The position numbers and the translations under genes are program-made. Positions 1 through 7,461 of a stretch of 11,951 bases of DNA are shown here, one piece after another. Source of the DNA: an uncultured Lachnospiraceae bacterium (GTDB lineage: Bacteria > Bacillota > Clostridia > Lachnospirales > Lachnospiraceae); NCBI GenBank assembly GCA_910577445.1, contig CAJTMZ010000024.1, forward strand, positions 27,561 to 39,511, in the 5' to 3' direction. Each line of letters starts with the position of its first letter. Positions within the stretch are counted from its first letter, which is position 1. Under the pieces are notes generated by a model. The model ran no database searches. It saw only the letters and a list, made by a program, of their open reading frames with translations, and was not told the DNA's origin.

Positions 1-1222
1 GGATGAGCCTTACGACAGGGATGGCTGCTTTTCGGGCAGCGCCGTTACCCTGCCCGACGGCAGACAGCTTCTGATGTACACGGGGGTGATAAAGGAGCGT
101 CTTAAAAACGGCGGCGTCAGCGAGGTCCAGACCCAGTGCCTTGCCCTGGGGGATGGAACCGACTATGAAAAATATGAGAAAAATCCGGTCCTTGACGAGA
201 AGGATTTGCCAGAGGGCGCAAGCCGGTATGATTTCAGGGACCCGAAGATGTGGCGCAGGGAAGACGGGACTTATTACTGCATCGCCGGAAACCGGGCGGC
301 GGACGGAAGCGGGCAGGTTCTGCTTTTTACAAGTCCGGACGGATTCAAGTGGCAGTACAGGAAGGTGCTTGCCGCCAACAATAACCGTTTCGGGAAGATG
401 TGGGAATGCCCGGATTTCTTTAAACTGGACGGAAAGTGGGTTTTAATTGCCAGCCCTATGGATATGCTTCCCAGCGGCTTTGAGTACCACAACGGAAACG
501 GAACGCTTTGCCTGATTGGGGACTTTGACGAAAAGACGGAGAACTTTTCGGAGGAACATAACCAGGCCGTGGATTACGGAATTGATTTCTATGCGCCTCA
601 GACGATTCTTGCGCCGGACGGCCGCCGCATTATGATAGGGTGGATGCAGAACTGGGACACCTGCAATTTCAGGACCCAGAACATTTCCTGGTTCGGACAG
701 ATGAGCCTGCCAAGAGAGCTGTCAATCCAAAACGGAAGGCTGTATCAGAATCCGGTCAGAGAGCTTGAAAAATTGCGCCAAAATAAGGTGTCCTGTCAGG
801 ATGTTTTGGTCTCTGATACCGTCAGGCTGGAGGGAATCAAAGGAAGGAAGGTGGACATGGAGCTGACCATCCGTCCGTGTGACGGCGAGGCGATGTACCA
901 GAAGTTTGCGGTACGGTTTGCGCAGAACGAGAAGTACCAGACGTCCCTCAGCTTCCGTCCAAGGGAATCCATTCTCAAGATTGACAGAAAGTTTTCCGGT
1001 TCCAGAAGGGCGATTATCCATCAGAGAAGAAGCAGGGTGAACAGTAAAAACGGGGAATTAAAGCTCCGGATTATTCTGGACAGATTCAGCGTGGAGGCTT
1101 TTGTCAACGACGGGGAGCAGGTTATGACGGCGATTATCTATACGGAGCAGCAGGCAGACGGCATTTCATTCTTTGCGGACGGCGCTGCGCTTATGGATGT
1201 TGTGAAGTATGATTTGGTTTGA
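1..1222 (+). CDS. GH32 beta-fructosidase (sucrose/fructan hydrolase), 5'-truncated by the window edge
   Basis: Glycoside hydrolase family 32 enzyme that cleaves terminal beta-fructofuranosyl bonds in sucrose, sucrose-6-phosphate or fructans. The frame is open from base 2, so the start lies outside the window; roughly 80 residues, including the WMNDPNG nucleophile motif, are missing. Visible family landmarks in order are GCFSGSAV near bases 26-49, the FRDPK transition-state-stabilising motif (RDP at 236-244), WECPD with the acid/base Glu at 404-406, DFYAPQT near 585-605 and IGWMQNW near 637-657. A C-terminal beta-sandwich domain follows up to the TGA at 1220-1222. No signal peptide can be judged. 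Sucrose-6-phosphate hydrolase and exo-fructanase cannot be told apart from this part. No clear terminator follows it; the gap to hicA is 70 bases. The family call is very secure, the substrate is not. Confidence 0.93.
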   Translation, partial: DEPYDRDGCFSGSAVTLPDGRQLLMYTGVIKERLKNGGVSEVQTQCLALGDGTDYEKYEKNPVLDEKDLPEGASRYDFRDPKMWRREDGTYYCIAGNRAADGSGQVLLFTSPDGFKWQYRKVLAANNNRFGKMWECPDFFKLDGKWVLIASPMDMLPSGFEYHNGNGTLCLIGDFDEKTENFSEEHNQAVDYGIDFYAPQTILAPDGRRIMIGWMQNWDTCNFRTQNISWFGQMSLPRELSIQNGRLYQNPVRELEKLRQNKVSCQDVLVSDTVRLEGIKGRKVDMELTIRPCDGEAMYQKFAVRFAQNEKYQTSLSFRPRESILKIDRKFSGSRRAIIHQRRSRVNSKNGELKLRIILDRFSVEAFVNDGEQVMTAIIYTEQQADGISFFADGAALMDVVKYDLV

Positions 1223-1242
1223 GGAAGATATTTTTGATTTAA

Positions 1243-1271
1243 GTGACAAATAGTACTATATATGATACTAT
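1243..1271 (+). promoter_or_regulatory. hicAB promoter with overlapping palindromic operator
   Basis: A GTGACA (1243-1248, one mismatch to TTGACA) lies exactly 17 bases before TACTAT (1266-1271, a 4/6 match to TATAAT). The same stretch holds a perfect inverted repeat, ATAGTA (1250-1255) and TACTAT (1266-1271), and a direct repeat of TACTATAT at 1254-1261 and 1266-1273. One half-site is therefore the -10 box itself. HicB antitoxins with a ribbon-helix-helix domain typically repress their own promoter through such short repeats, so this is the best candidate for autoregulation. The promoter and operator calls are inference from pattern and position. Confidence 0.55.
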
Positions 1272-1292
1272 ATTAATAAAGGGGAGCGTAAA

Positions 1293-1520
1293 GTGCCGAA
1301 TGTAAAGAAGTTAATTGAGAAAATGAGGCAGCAGCCGAACGGAATACGGCCGGAAGAAGTGGAAAAAGTTTTAGGGGCATACGGATATTTTGCAGCAAGG
1401 CAAAAAGGGAGCCATAAACACTATCTGAATAAAGAAACGGGAGATTTGATAACAATAAAACAGGAAAATCCGCTGAAGAAGGCTTATGTGGCAGATGTAC
1501 TAAACAGGATAGGTGAATAA
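1293..1520 (+). CDS. hicA: HicA family toxin (mRNA interferase)
   Basis: Predicted 75-residue toxin of the HicAB type II toxin-antitoxin family. HicA proteins have a double-stranded-RNA-binding-like fold and cleave mRNA in the cytoplasm; HicB neutralises them. The start is GTG at 1293 with an AAGGGGAG-type ribosome binding site just upstream (1279-1286). The hallmark is the RQKGSHKHY motif (about residues 36-44), whose first His corresponds to the conserved catalytic His. It is followed by a short strand ITIKQEN and a C-terminal helix KKAYVADVLNRIG. The ITIKQENP segment replaces the more usual VPxHxNK loop, a variant that I recall as common in Firmicutes HicA. It precedes hicB by about 26 bases, the expected toxin-first order. 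Family assignment is strong; activity is not shown by the sequence. Confidence 0.88.
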   Translation: MPNVKKLIEKMRQQPNGIRPEEVEKVLGAYGYFAARQKGSHKHYLNKETGDLITIKQENPLKKAYVADVLNRIGE

Positions 1521-1546
1521 TATTAGAAGTGGAAAGGGCAGGAAAA

Positions 1547-1891
1547 ATGGAAGTTAAAGACTATATGAAATTGCCATATACAAGATTAGTACAGGAAATG
1601 AACGATGAAAGCGGACACTATTTTTACGGCAGGATTTTGGAGCTGGACGGGTGTCAGAGCACGGGAGATACGCTGGACGAACTGTACAGGAACCTTAATG
1701 AAGCAATGGAGGGATATATTGAGATAAAACTGGAAAATAATCTGCCCCTCCCCATCCCGGAAACCGTCAGCAGTTTCAGCGGCAGGTTTGTCGTGAGGCT
1801 TCCGAAGTCTTTGCATCAAAGACTGGCAATTGAAGCGGAAAAAGAAGGCGTGAGTCTCAATCAACTGGCTTTATACAAACTGGCGCTATAG
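1547..1891 (+). CDS. hicB: HicB family antitoxin with C-terminal ribbon-helix-helix domain
   Basis: Predicted antitoxin of about 114 residues. The N-terminal part (residues about 1-70) matches the HicB partial-RNase-H-like fold: MKLPYTRLV, then YFYGRILELDGCQSTGDTLDELYRNLNEAM, where the xxELDGCxSxGDTxxEA-like core is diagnostic. The C-terminal 40 residues (FVVRLPKSLHQRLAIEAEKE, then GVSLNQLALYKLAL) form a ribbon-helix-helix DNA-binding unit, in line with autorepression at the repeats upstream of hicA. I prefer ATG at 1547 because the protein then begins MEVKDYMKLPY, as HicB proteins usually do, with GGAAAGGGCAGG upstream. An in-frame GTG at 1529 would add six residues. It is co-transcribed with hicA. 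The family call is secure, the start less so. Confidence 0.87.
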   Translation: MEVKDYMKLPYTRLVQEMNDESGHYFYGRILELDGCQSTGDTLDELYRNLNEAMEGYIEIKLENNLPLPIPETVSSFSGRFVVRLPKSLHQRLAIEAEKEGVSLNQLALYKLAL

Positions 1892-1957
1892 CGGAAAATC
1901 AGTACAGGCAGGGCCAATACAGAAAACAAAAACGCGGCACGAAAGGACAGGCGGCTT

Positions 1958-3568
1958 ATGAGTTTATACAGCATTTTACTGGCGGATGACGAGGAGGAGG
2001 TCCGCAAGGGAATTATCCGGAAAATTGACTGGGAAAATCTGGGATTCCAGGTGGTTGGGGACGCGGAAAACGGGGAGGAAGCGTTGGAAAAGATTGAACA
2101 GCTAAAGCCCGACGTGGTGATGACGGATATCCGTATGCCATATATGGACGGCCTTACGCTGGCAAAAAGAATCCGGCAGAAATATCCCTCCACAAGGATT
2201 TTGATTTTTTCCGGCTACGACGACTTTGAGTATGCTCAGCAGGCGATTAAGTTAAACGTCACCGAGTACATTTTAAAGCCGGTAAATGTGGAGGAACTGA
2301 CGGAAATTTTAAACAGGGTCCGGGAAAACTTAAACGAGGAGATTGAACAAAGGCGCAATATCCGGCGGATTCGTGAGAGCTACCAGAACAGCCTGCCTAT
2401 TTTGAAGGAACTCTTTTTAAACGATTTGGTCAAGGGGAATGTGCCGGAAGAGGAAGTCTGCTTTAAACTGAAGGAGTATGGCGTTAATATTCTGGGCGCG
2501 TTGAAATGGATGGCGGCGGTGGTCAGCGTGGACGCGCAGGAAAAAAGGGAGACGGATTCTTCACTTCATAAGGAGCGTGAGCTTATTCCGATATCCGTAA
2601 AGCAGTTTATGGAGGACTCTCTGAAACAGTATTTCAGGTTTACCATATTCAGTTCCACCAACGATATTATCCTGATTGTAGCGATTGACGAGTTTAACAC
2701 GCAGACAGGCTTTATTGATTTGCTGGAGGATACCTGCAAGGAGGCGAAAAAAATCCTCGGCGTGACGGTGACCGTCGGGGTAGGGCACGGAACCGGAAAA
2801 CTGGAGCAAATCGGCGAGTCTTACCAGGCTGCGGTGGACGCCCTTGGATACAAGGCAATCGTAGGAACAGGCGGCCCTATTTTTATCACCGATATGGAGC
2901 CGGTTAACCGGGGGCGGCTGCAGCTTGGCCAGAAGGACGAGGTTTTGCTGGAAACCCAGATTAAATTCGGCAGTCCCGAAACCATTGGACAGACGATAAG
3001 GGAAATGGTGGGAAGAATGGAGGACACCAGAGTCCACGCCAGCCAGTATCAGGTCTATATGCTGTCTTTGGTCAACTGTATTACCCGCATGATGCAGCAG
3101 TATGATATGGATTTGCGCAGTATTTTTGACGAACACACGGGCTTTGCAAAGTGGGTGGAGGACGACCGGAAAAGAGAGGAATTTACCAGATGGCTGATTG
3201 AGCTGGCATGCCGGATGAACGAGGTAATAGGCCGCCGCAGGGACAATACCGCCAGAGCGGTAATTGAGGAGGCAAAAAAATATATAAAGGAAAATTACCG
3301 GAATCCGGATTTGTCGGTGGAAATGATTTGCCGGCAGTTACAGATGAGCCCGGCCTATTTTTCCACTATATTTAGAAAGGAAACCGGAAAAACCTGCGTG
3401 GCGTACCTGACGGACGTCCGTCTTGAGCAGGCGGTGGAGCTGCTTAAGGCGACAAGCGACAAGACTTATGTGATTGCCGAGAAGGTGGGATATCCGGAGC
3501 AGAATTATTTCAGCTATGTGTTTAAAAAGAAATTCGGAGTATCCCCTACAAAATACAGGGAAGCATAA
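1958..3568 (+). CDS. YesN-type response regulator, REC + AraC-family DNA-binding domain
   Basis: Cytoplasmic transcription factor of 536 residues. An N-terminal receiver domain (about 3-120) shows the acidic pair D10-D11, the phospho-acceptor D57 in VVMTDIRMP, S85 in IFSGYDDFEYA and K108 in ILKPVN. The middle (about 165-310) resembles the degenerate GGDEF-like module common in YesN/CdaR-type regulators (TVGVGHGTG, then ESYQAAVDALGYK). The last about 105 residues are a classical AraC/XylS double helix-turn-helix ending YFSYVFKKKFGVSPTKYREA. The ATG follows AAAGGACAGG. The cognate kinase is the next gene, 66 bases on. I infer that it activates the mgl promoter at about 7450 through the tandem repeats there. 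Only 66 bases separate it from hicB and no convincing own promoter is visible. Symbol left blank because YesN is a broad family name. Confidence 0.93.
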   Translation: MSLYSILLADDEEEVRKGIIRKIDWENLGFQVVGDAENGEEALEKIEQLKPDVVMTDIRMPYMDGLTLAKRIRQKYPSTRILIFSGYDDFEYAQQAIKLNVTEYILKPVNVEELTEILNRVRENLNEEIEQRRNIRRIRESYQNSLPILKELFLNDLVKGNVPEEEVCFKLKEYGVNILGALKWMAAVVSVDAQEKRETDSSLHKERELIPISVKQFMEDSLKQYFRFTIFSSTNDIILIVAIDEFNTQTGFIDLLEDTCKEAKKILGVTVTVGVGHGTGKLEQIGESYQAAVDALGYKAIVGTGGPIFITDMEPVNRGRLQLGQKDEVLLETQIKFGSPETIGQTIREMVGRMEDTRVHASQYQVYMLSLVNCITRMMQQYDMDLRSIFDEHTGFAKWVEDDRKREEFTRWLIELACRMNEVIGRRRDNTARAVIEEAKKYIKENYRNPDLSVEMICRQLQMSPAYFSTIFRKETGKTCVAYLTDVRLEQAVELLKATSDKTYVIAEKVGYPEQNYFSYVFKKKFGVSPTKYREA

Positions 3569-3582
3569 AACATAAAAATTTT

Positions 3583-3629
3583 CGGCAAATGCGGCGGCAG
3601 ATGCCGGGGCAGCGCTGCGGCATGGGAGG
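3583..3629 (+). other. Alternative stem-loops abutting the kinase ribosome binding site
   Basis: The gap between regulator and kinase is GC-rich and holds one TGCCG (3602-3606) that can pair with any of three CGGC(A) copies, at 3583-3587, 3595-3599 or 3618-3622. The outermost downstream pairing is ATGCCG (3601-3606) with CGGCAT (3618-3623), ending directly before the GGGAGG ribosome binding site (3624-3629). GCAGCGCTGC inside the loop is itself self-complementary. The pairing is seen in the sequence; any control of kinase translation is speculation. Confidence 0.35.
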
Positions 3630-3634
3630 ATGAG

Positions 3635-5434
3635 ATGGAGAAGTCCCGGAAAACAGACCTTTTTCAAAAGTCAAGTATCCGTTATACGATTTTTGTTTAC
3701 TTTACAGTCAGCGCGCTGATAATGATTCTGCTGACAGGCGCGGCGGTTTACAGCCGCCTTGCGGGATGGGTATCGGATACCCTCCGGAAGGAAAATCAGG
3801 CCGTGATTAATCAGATAAACCTTTCGGTGGATTCCTATCTAAGGACCATTATGCGCCTGTCGGATTCCCTGTACTACGGCGTGGTTAAAAACGCCGATTT
3901 TCAGACGGAAGGGGATATTGTGGGCAGCGAAATGATGCTGCTCTATGACAATAACAAGGACTTTGTGTCCAATATCGCCCTTCTTTCCCAAAACGGGGAG
4001 CTTTTGTCGGCGGTCCCGGCGGCGCGGTTAAATACGGATTTGGACGTCACAGAGGAAAAATGGTTTCAGGATACGCTGGAGCATTCCGAGAATCTTCATT
4101 TTTCCATGCCCCATGTGCAGTATATTTTTGACAACAGCGGCAATCAGTACAGGTGGGTAATCACCCTTTCCCGCGCGGTGGAGGTGACAAACGGCACGTC
4201 TACCTCTCAGGGGGTTTTGCTGATTGACATGACTTACGAGAGCCTGCGCTATATGCTGGACAATATTTCCCTGGGGGAACAGGGCTATCTGTACCTGCTA
4301 GGGAGCGGGGGCGAACTGATTTACCACCCCAGGATGCAGCTCATTGACGCCGGGCTGGCCGAAGAAAATATCGAGCAGGCCAGAGGCTACCGGGACGGCG
4401 ATTATCAGGAGGTTTATCAGGGAAAAAAGCGGGATATTATCGTCAAAACGGTAGGCTATACCGGGTGGAAAATTATCGGCGTGATTCCCAAACAGGGGCT
4501 GTCTTTGGACAATTTGAAGATAAAGCTGCTGATGGTGTTTATGGTGGCGTTTTTCCTGTTTTTACTGGCAGTGATTAACGCGTATATTTCCGCCAGAATC
4601 ACCGCGCCCATACAGGAACTGGAAAAATCCGTAAACGCGCTGGAGGAGGGGGAGCTGAACGCGGAGGTATATATGGGCGGCTCCTATGAAATCCGGCACC
4701 TTGGAAGGTCTATCAGCGACATGGCAAAGCGGATTCAGACGCTGATGGAGGATATCGTCAGAGAACATGAGTCCAAGAGAAAAAGTGAATTTGATACCCT
4801 GCAGTCGCAGATTAACCCCCATTTCCTTTACAATACCCTTGATATTATCGTGTGGATGATTGAAAACGAGCAGAAACAGGAAGCGGTTAAGATTGTGACG
4901 GCGCTGGCAAGATTTTTCCGCATCAGCTTAAGCAAGGGCAGGAGCATTATCCCGGTAAGGGACGAGCTGGAGCATGTGCGGAATTATCTTATGATTCAGC
5001 AAAAAAGATTCAAAAACAAATTTGTCTATCGGATAGAGGCAGAGCCGGAGGCGCTGCCTATGGCTTCCCTGAAGCTTATGCTGCAGCCTCTGGTGGAAAA
5101 CGCAATCTATCACGGAATGGAGTTCATGGACGGAGACGGGGAAATATTTATCAGAGTATGGCAGGAGGGAGAAAAGCTTCTTTTTATTATCCGGGATAAC
5201 GGGCTTGGCATGACAAAGGAACGGGCGGAGGGACTTTTGACGGGAGAAACCCACGCCGCTTCGGGTAAAGGCTCCGGGATTGGTGTGAAAAATGTGAATG
5301 AGAGAATAAGGCTGTATTTCGGGGAAGGATACGGCCTGTCCATTTTTTCGGAGCCGGATGAGGGAACAACGGTACAAATCAGCTTACCTGCCGTTTCCTG
5401 TCAGGAGCTGATGGGGGAAGAGGCGAAGAGATGA
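3635..5434 (+). CDS. YesM-type sensor histidine kinase (Cache - HAMP - His_kinase - HATPase)
   Basis: Membrane sensor kinase of 599 residues that should phosphorylate the upstream response regulator. It has a first membrane segment at about 18-40, a large extracytoplasmic region (about 41-295) of Cache type, a second membrane segment at about 297-318 and a HAMP linker at about 320-372. The His_kinase phospho-acceptor H396 sits in SQINPHFLYNTLD, a motif typical of the YesM/LytS class. The ATPase domain has the N box LVENAIYHG (N489), DNGLGM (521-526) and GSGIGVKNVNERI (546-558). The ATG at 3635 has GGGAGG five bases upstream. The stop overlaps the next start as ATGA, so the binding-protein gene is translationally coupled. 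The Cache domain could sense sugar directly or through a binding-protein partner. Family and domain order are secure; the ligand is inferred from the neighbours. Confidence 0.94.
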   Translation: MEKSRKTDLFQKSSIRYTIFVYFTVSALIMILLTGAAVYSRLAGWVSDTLRKENQAVINQINLSVDSYLRTIMRLSDSLYYGVVKNADFQTEGDIVGSEMMLLYDNNKDFVSNIALLSQNGELLSAVPAARLNTDLDVTEEKWFQDTLEHSENLHFSMPHVQYIFDNSGNQYRWVITLSRAVEVTNGTSTSQGVLLIDMTYESLRYMLDNISLGEQGYLYLLGSGGELIYHPRMQLIDAGLAEENIEQARGYRDGDYQEVYQGKKRDIIVKTVGYTGWKIIGVIPKQGLSLDNLKIKLLMVFMVAFFLFLLAVINAYISARITAPIQELEKSVNALEEGELNAEVYMGGSYEIRHLGRSISDMAKRIQTLMEDIVREHESKRKSEFDTLQSQINPHFLYNTLDIIVWMIENEQKQEAVKIVTALARFFRISLSKGRSIIPVRDELEHVRNYLMIQQKRFKNKFVYRIEAEPEALPMASLKLMLQPLVENAIYHGMEFMDGDGEIFIRVWQEGEKLLFIIRDNGLGMTKERAEGLLTGETHAASGKGSGIGVKNVNERIRLYFGEGYGLSIFSEPDEGTTVQISLPAVSCQELMGEEAKR

Positions 5435-6423
5435 TGAAAAACATGACGGGAAAAGAAAAGTTTTTTTGGATATCTTACGGCATGGCGCTGGTTGTTTTGT
5501 TCCTGCTCTCCTCCACAGACCTTATTATTAAGGAAGAAAAGGTGAAAATCCATCCCATATCGGTGATTGTCGAGGCGGATTCGGACGATAATTACGTGAA
5601 TTTCAAAAAGGGAATGGATTTGGCCGCCGTGGAGCTGAATGCCGATGTGAGTTTCATCACATTATACGAGCAGGGCAACAGAAGGCAGCAGGAAGAACTC
5701 ATACTGCGGGAGCAGCTAGACGGAAGCAGGGCCTTAATCGTGGCTCCGGTAAACAGGGAAGCGGTCATTCAAATGCAGGAGCAGAACAGCCTATACCTGC
5801 CCCTGGTCTTTATCAATTCGGAGGCCGGCGGGGAAGGGGAAGAAGAGAGGGCCGCGGCAGTTACTTTTGATTTTTTTTCCATGGGGAAAAGGCTTGGGAA
5901 GGAAATGGCGTCCGAGAGTTTGCCGGGAGAAAAGATATATATTCTGGAAAATGAAGCGATGAGCGCGGCCGGACGGAAATTCGCGGAGGGAATCCGCAGC
6001 GGCGTAGCGGAGGTTCTGGGCAGTCCCGCAATCTCCTACGCGTGGCAGCCGGGCGGGAAAAGTACGGCTCTTGAGAAAATGACAGAGGGGTGGACGCAGA
6101 GGGTAATCATTGCCGCGCCGGAGCCGGAAAACCTGATGGAAGCGGCGCAACTTCTTCAGGAGACGGAAAATGCCGGAGAATGGGTCGGCGGGCTTTACGG
6201 AAGAGGCAGCAGCGTTCCAATTTTAAATTATTTGGATAAGGGTATTATCAGTGGGTTATGTGTTACGGATGATTTCAGCGCCGGATACCTGAGCGTTAAG
6301 GCGGCCATAGAGCTTGCGGAAGGCAAAGCGGCCCGGGAGGAAACGTATCTGGAGAGCTATTACATCCGGCGGGGGGATTTACGAGATGAGAAGTTTGAAA
6401 AAATACTGTATCCTGTTGAGTGA
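5431..6423 (+). CDS. Membrane-anchored periplasmic-binding-protein-like sensor partner
   Basis: Protein of 330 residues with one N-terminal membrane segment (about 11-28) and no lipobox Cys, so it is probably held in the membrane facing out. The rest resembles a type I sugar-binding fold (Peripla_BP_4/LacI-like): VSVIVEADSDDNYVNFKKGM, then ALIVAPVNREAVIQ, PLVFINSE and TVTFDFFSMGKRLGKEM-like helices. It lacks the Ca-binding DLNxDG loop and most MglB sugar contacts, so it is a divergent member. Its start lies inside the kinase stop (ATGA, 5431-5434), which suggests fixed stoichiometry with the kinase. By analogy with the membrane-bound xylose-binding protein XylFII, which works with kinase LytS in clostridia, I infer a signalling role rather than transport. 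It could also be an orphan binding protein. The 3' end overlaps the next gene by 38 bases. Confidence 0.8.
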   Translation: MMKNMTGKEKFFWISYGMALVVLFLLSSTDLIIKEEKVKIHPISVIVEADSDDNYVNFKKGMDLAAVELNADVSFITLYEQGNRRQQEELILREQLDGSRALIVAPVNREAVIQMQEQNSLYLPLVFINSEAGGEGEEERAAAVTFDFFSMGKRLGKEMASESLPGEKIYILENEAMSAAGRKFAEGIRSGVAEVLGSPAISYAWQPGGKSTALEKMTEGWTQRVIIAAPEPENLMEAAQLLQETENAGEWVGGLYGRGSSVPILNYLDKGIISGLCVTDDFSAGYLSVKAAIELAEGKAAREETYLESYYIRRGDLRDEKFEKILYPVE

Positions 6424-7405
6424 GCTGTGGCTGTGCGTTCTTTTGCTTCTGACGGGCTGCGGGGGGACAAAGAAAGCGGAGGACAAGAAGTCCATCCGAA
6501 TCGGCGTCAGCCTGTACCGGGGGGACGACACCTTTCTCAACAATATCCGCGGGGAGCTTGAGCAGTGCGCCAAGGACTTTGAGCAGACAAAGGGCGTTAA
6601 GGTGGTTCTGGACATTCAGGACGCAAAGGGAAATCAGAATACCCAGAATGACCAGATAGAGAGGTTCATTGCCCTGGGCTGCGACGTGCTGTGCATCAAT
6701 CCGGTGGACAGGACAGCGGCCTCGGTGATTATCGACAAGGCGATGGCGGCGCAGACGCCGGTAATATTTTTTAACCGTCAGCCGGTGGAGGAGGACATGG
6801 ACCGCTGGGACAGAATTTATTATGTGGGAGCCGTGGCAAGGGAATCCGCCGTTTTACAGGGAAGCATTGTGGTGGACTGTTACAGGGAAAGCCCGGAAAG
6901 GCTGGACTTAAACGACGACGGCGTGGTGAGTTACGTGCTTTTGGAGGGGGAAAGCAGCCATCAGGATTCCCTGATTCGCACGGAGTGGTCGGTGCAGACC
7001 CTAAAGGACGGCGGCGTTCCCATTGAAAAGCTGACCGGCGGCATTGCCAACTGGGAGAGGAGCCAGGCTTCCGCCCTGATGGAGCAGTGGCTGGAAAAGT
7101 ATCCCGGCAGGATTGAGCTTGTGATTTGCAATAACGACGATATGGCCCTTGGCGCTATTGACGCGATGGAAAGAGCGGGAGCGGAGGGCATCAGCGTGGT
7201 GGGCATTGACGGAACCACGCCGGGGCTTGCGGCGGTGGAAAACGGAAAGCTTATGGGCACCGTATCCATTGACAAGGCGCAGTATGCGGGGGCGATTCTG
7301 GCGATTGCCGCCGGCGAAGCGTCAGGCTGGGAATCAGAACCGGAATTGGAGCTTGAAGAGGGAAAATATTATCAGTGTCCATGGCAAATTGTTGTAAAAA
7401 ATTGA
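6386..7405 (+). CDS. MglB-like galactose/glucose-binding lipoprotein (second, kinase-linked copy)
   Basis: Lipoprotein of 339 residues. A short signal peptide ends in the lipobox LLTGC (lipidated C25). The mature part is the MglB fold: IRIGVSLYRGDDTF (D48 and F50), INPVD (N105), PVIFFNRQP, the Ca-binding loop D174-L-N176-D-D178-G with E244 as distal ligand, SHQDSLIR (H192, D194, R198), W223, NND (N250) and GIDG (D275). By eye these match E. coli MglB D14, F16, N91, H152, D154, R158, W183, N211 and D236, so hexose binding is very likely. The position matching N256 is Ile. I chose ATG 6386, not an upstream in-frame codon at 6314, because it starts the signal peptide and has GGGGGG at 6371-6376. 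It overlaps the previous gene by 38 bases. Its place beside the kinase suggests sensing, but it could also feed MglAC. Confidence 0.88.
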   Translation: MRSLKKYCILLSELWLCVLLLLTGCGGTKKAEDKKSIRIGVSLYRGDDTFLNNIRGELEQCAKDFEQTKGVKVVLDIQDAKGNQNTQNDQIERFIALGCDVLCINPVDRTAASVIIDKAMAAQTPVIFFNRQPVEEDMDRWDRIYYVGAVARESAVLQGSIVVDCYRESPERLDLNDDGVVSYVLLEGESSHQDSLIRTEWSVQTLKDGGVPIEKLTGGIANWERSQASALMEQWLEKYPGRIELVICNNDDMALGAIDAMERAGAEGISVVGIDGTTPGLAAVENGKLMGTVSIDKAQYAGAILAIAAGEASGWESEPELELEEGKYYQCPWQIVVKN

Positions 7406-7461
7406 AAAATCGGGATAAAAATTGAAAAATTCGATAATAAACGAAAAAATTCTTATAGAAA
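7402..7461 (+). repeat. Three tandem 20-bp repeats, candidate response-regulator operator
   Basis: Three head-to-tail 20-bp units run 7402-7421, 7422-7441 and 7442-7461. Units 1 and 2 share a 9-bp start TTGAAAAAT, and the wider stretch AAAAATTGAAAAAT is duplicated exactly at 7397-7410 and 7417-7430. Unit 3 is degenerate, matching unit 2 at 12 of 20 positions, mainly the AAAAATTC core. Unit 1 begins inside the stop codon of the lipoprotein gene and unit 3 ends at the -35 position of the mgl promoter. AraC-family activators commonly bind direct repeats about two helical turns apart, with the proximal site touching -35. Binding by the regulator at 1958-3568 is inference. The A-rich tracts could also act simply as an UP element. 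Confidence 0.55.

Noticed and set aside
1884..1893. Perfect 10-bp palindrome CGCTATAGCG across the hicB stop codon
   Set aside because: Short, without spacer or flanking promoter elements; likely chance. Not enough to call an operator or terminator.
2561..3136. A 191-codon open frame on the minus strand inside the response regulator
   Set aside because: It lies entirely within a complete, well-recognised gene and shows no recognisable domain.
6314..6385. In-frame upstream extension of the MglB-like lipoprotein
   Set aside because: It would place 24 charged residues before the signal peptide and lie deeper inside the previous gene; ATG 6386 gives a standard lipoprotein signal.
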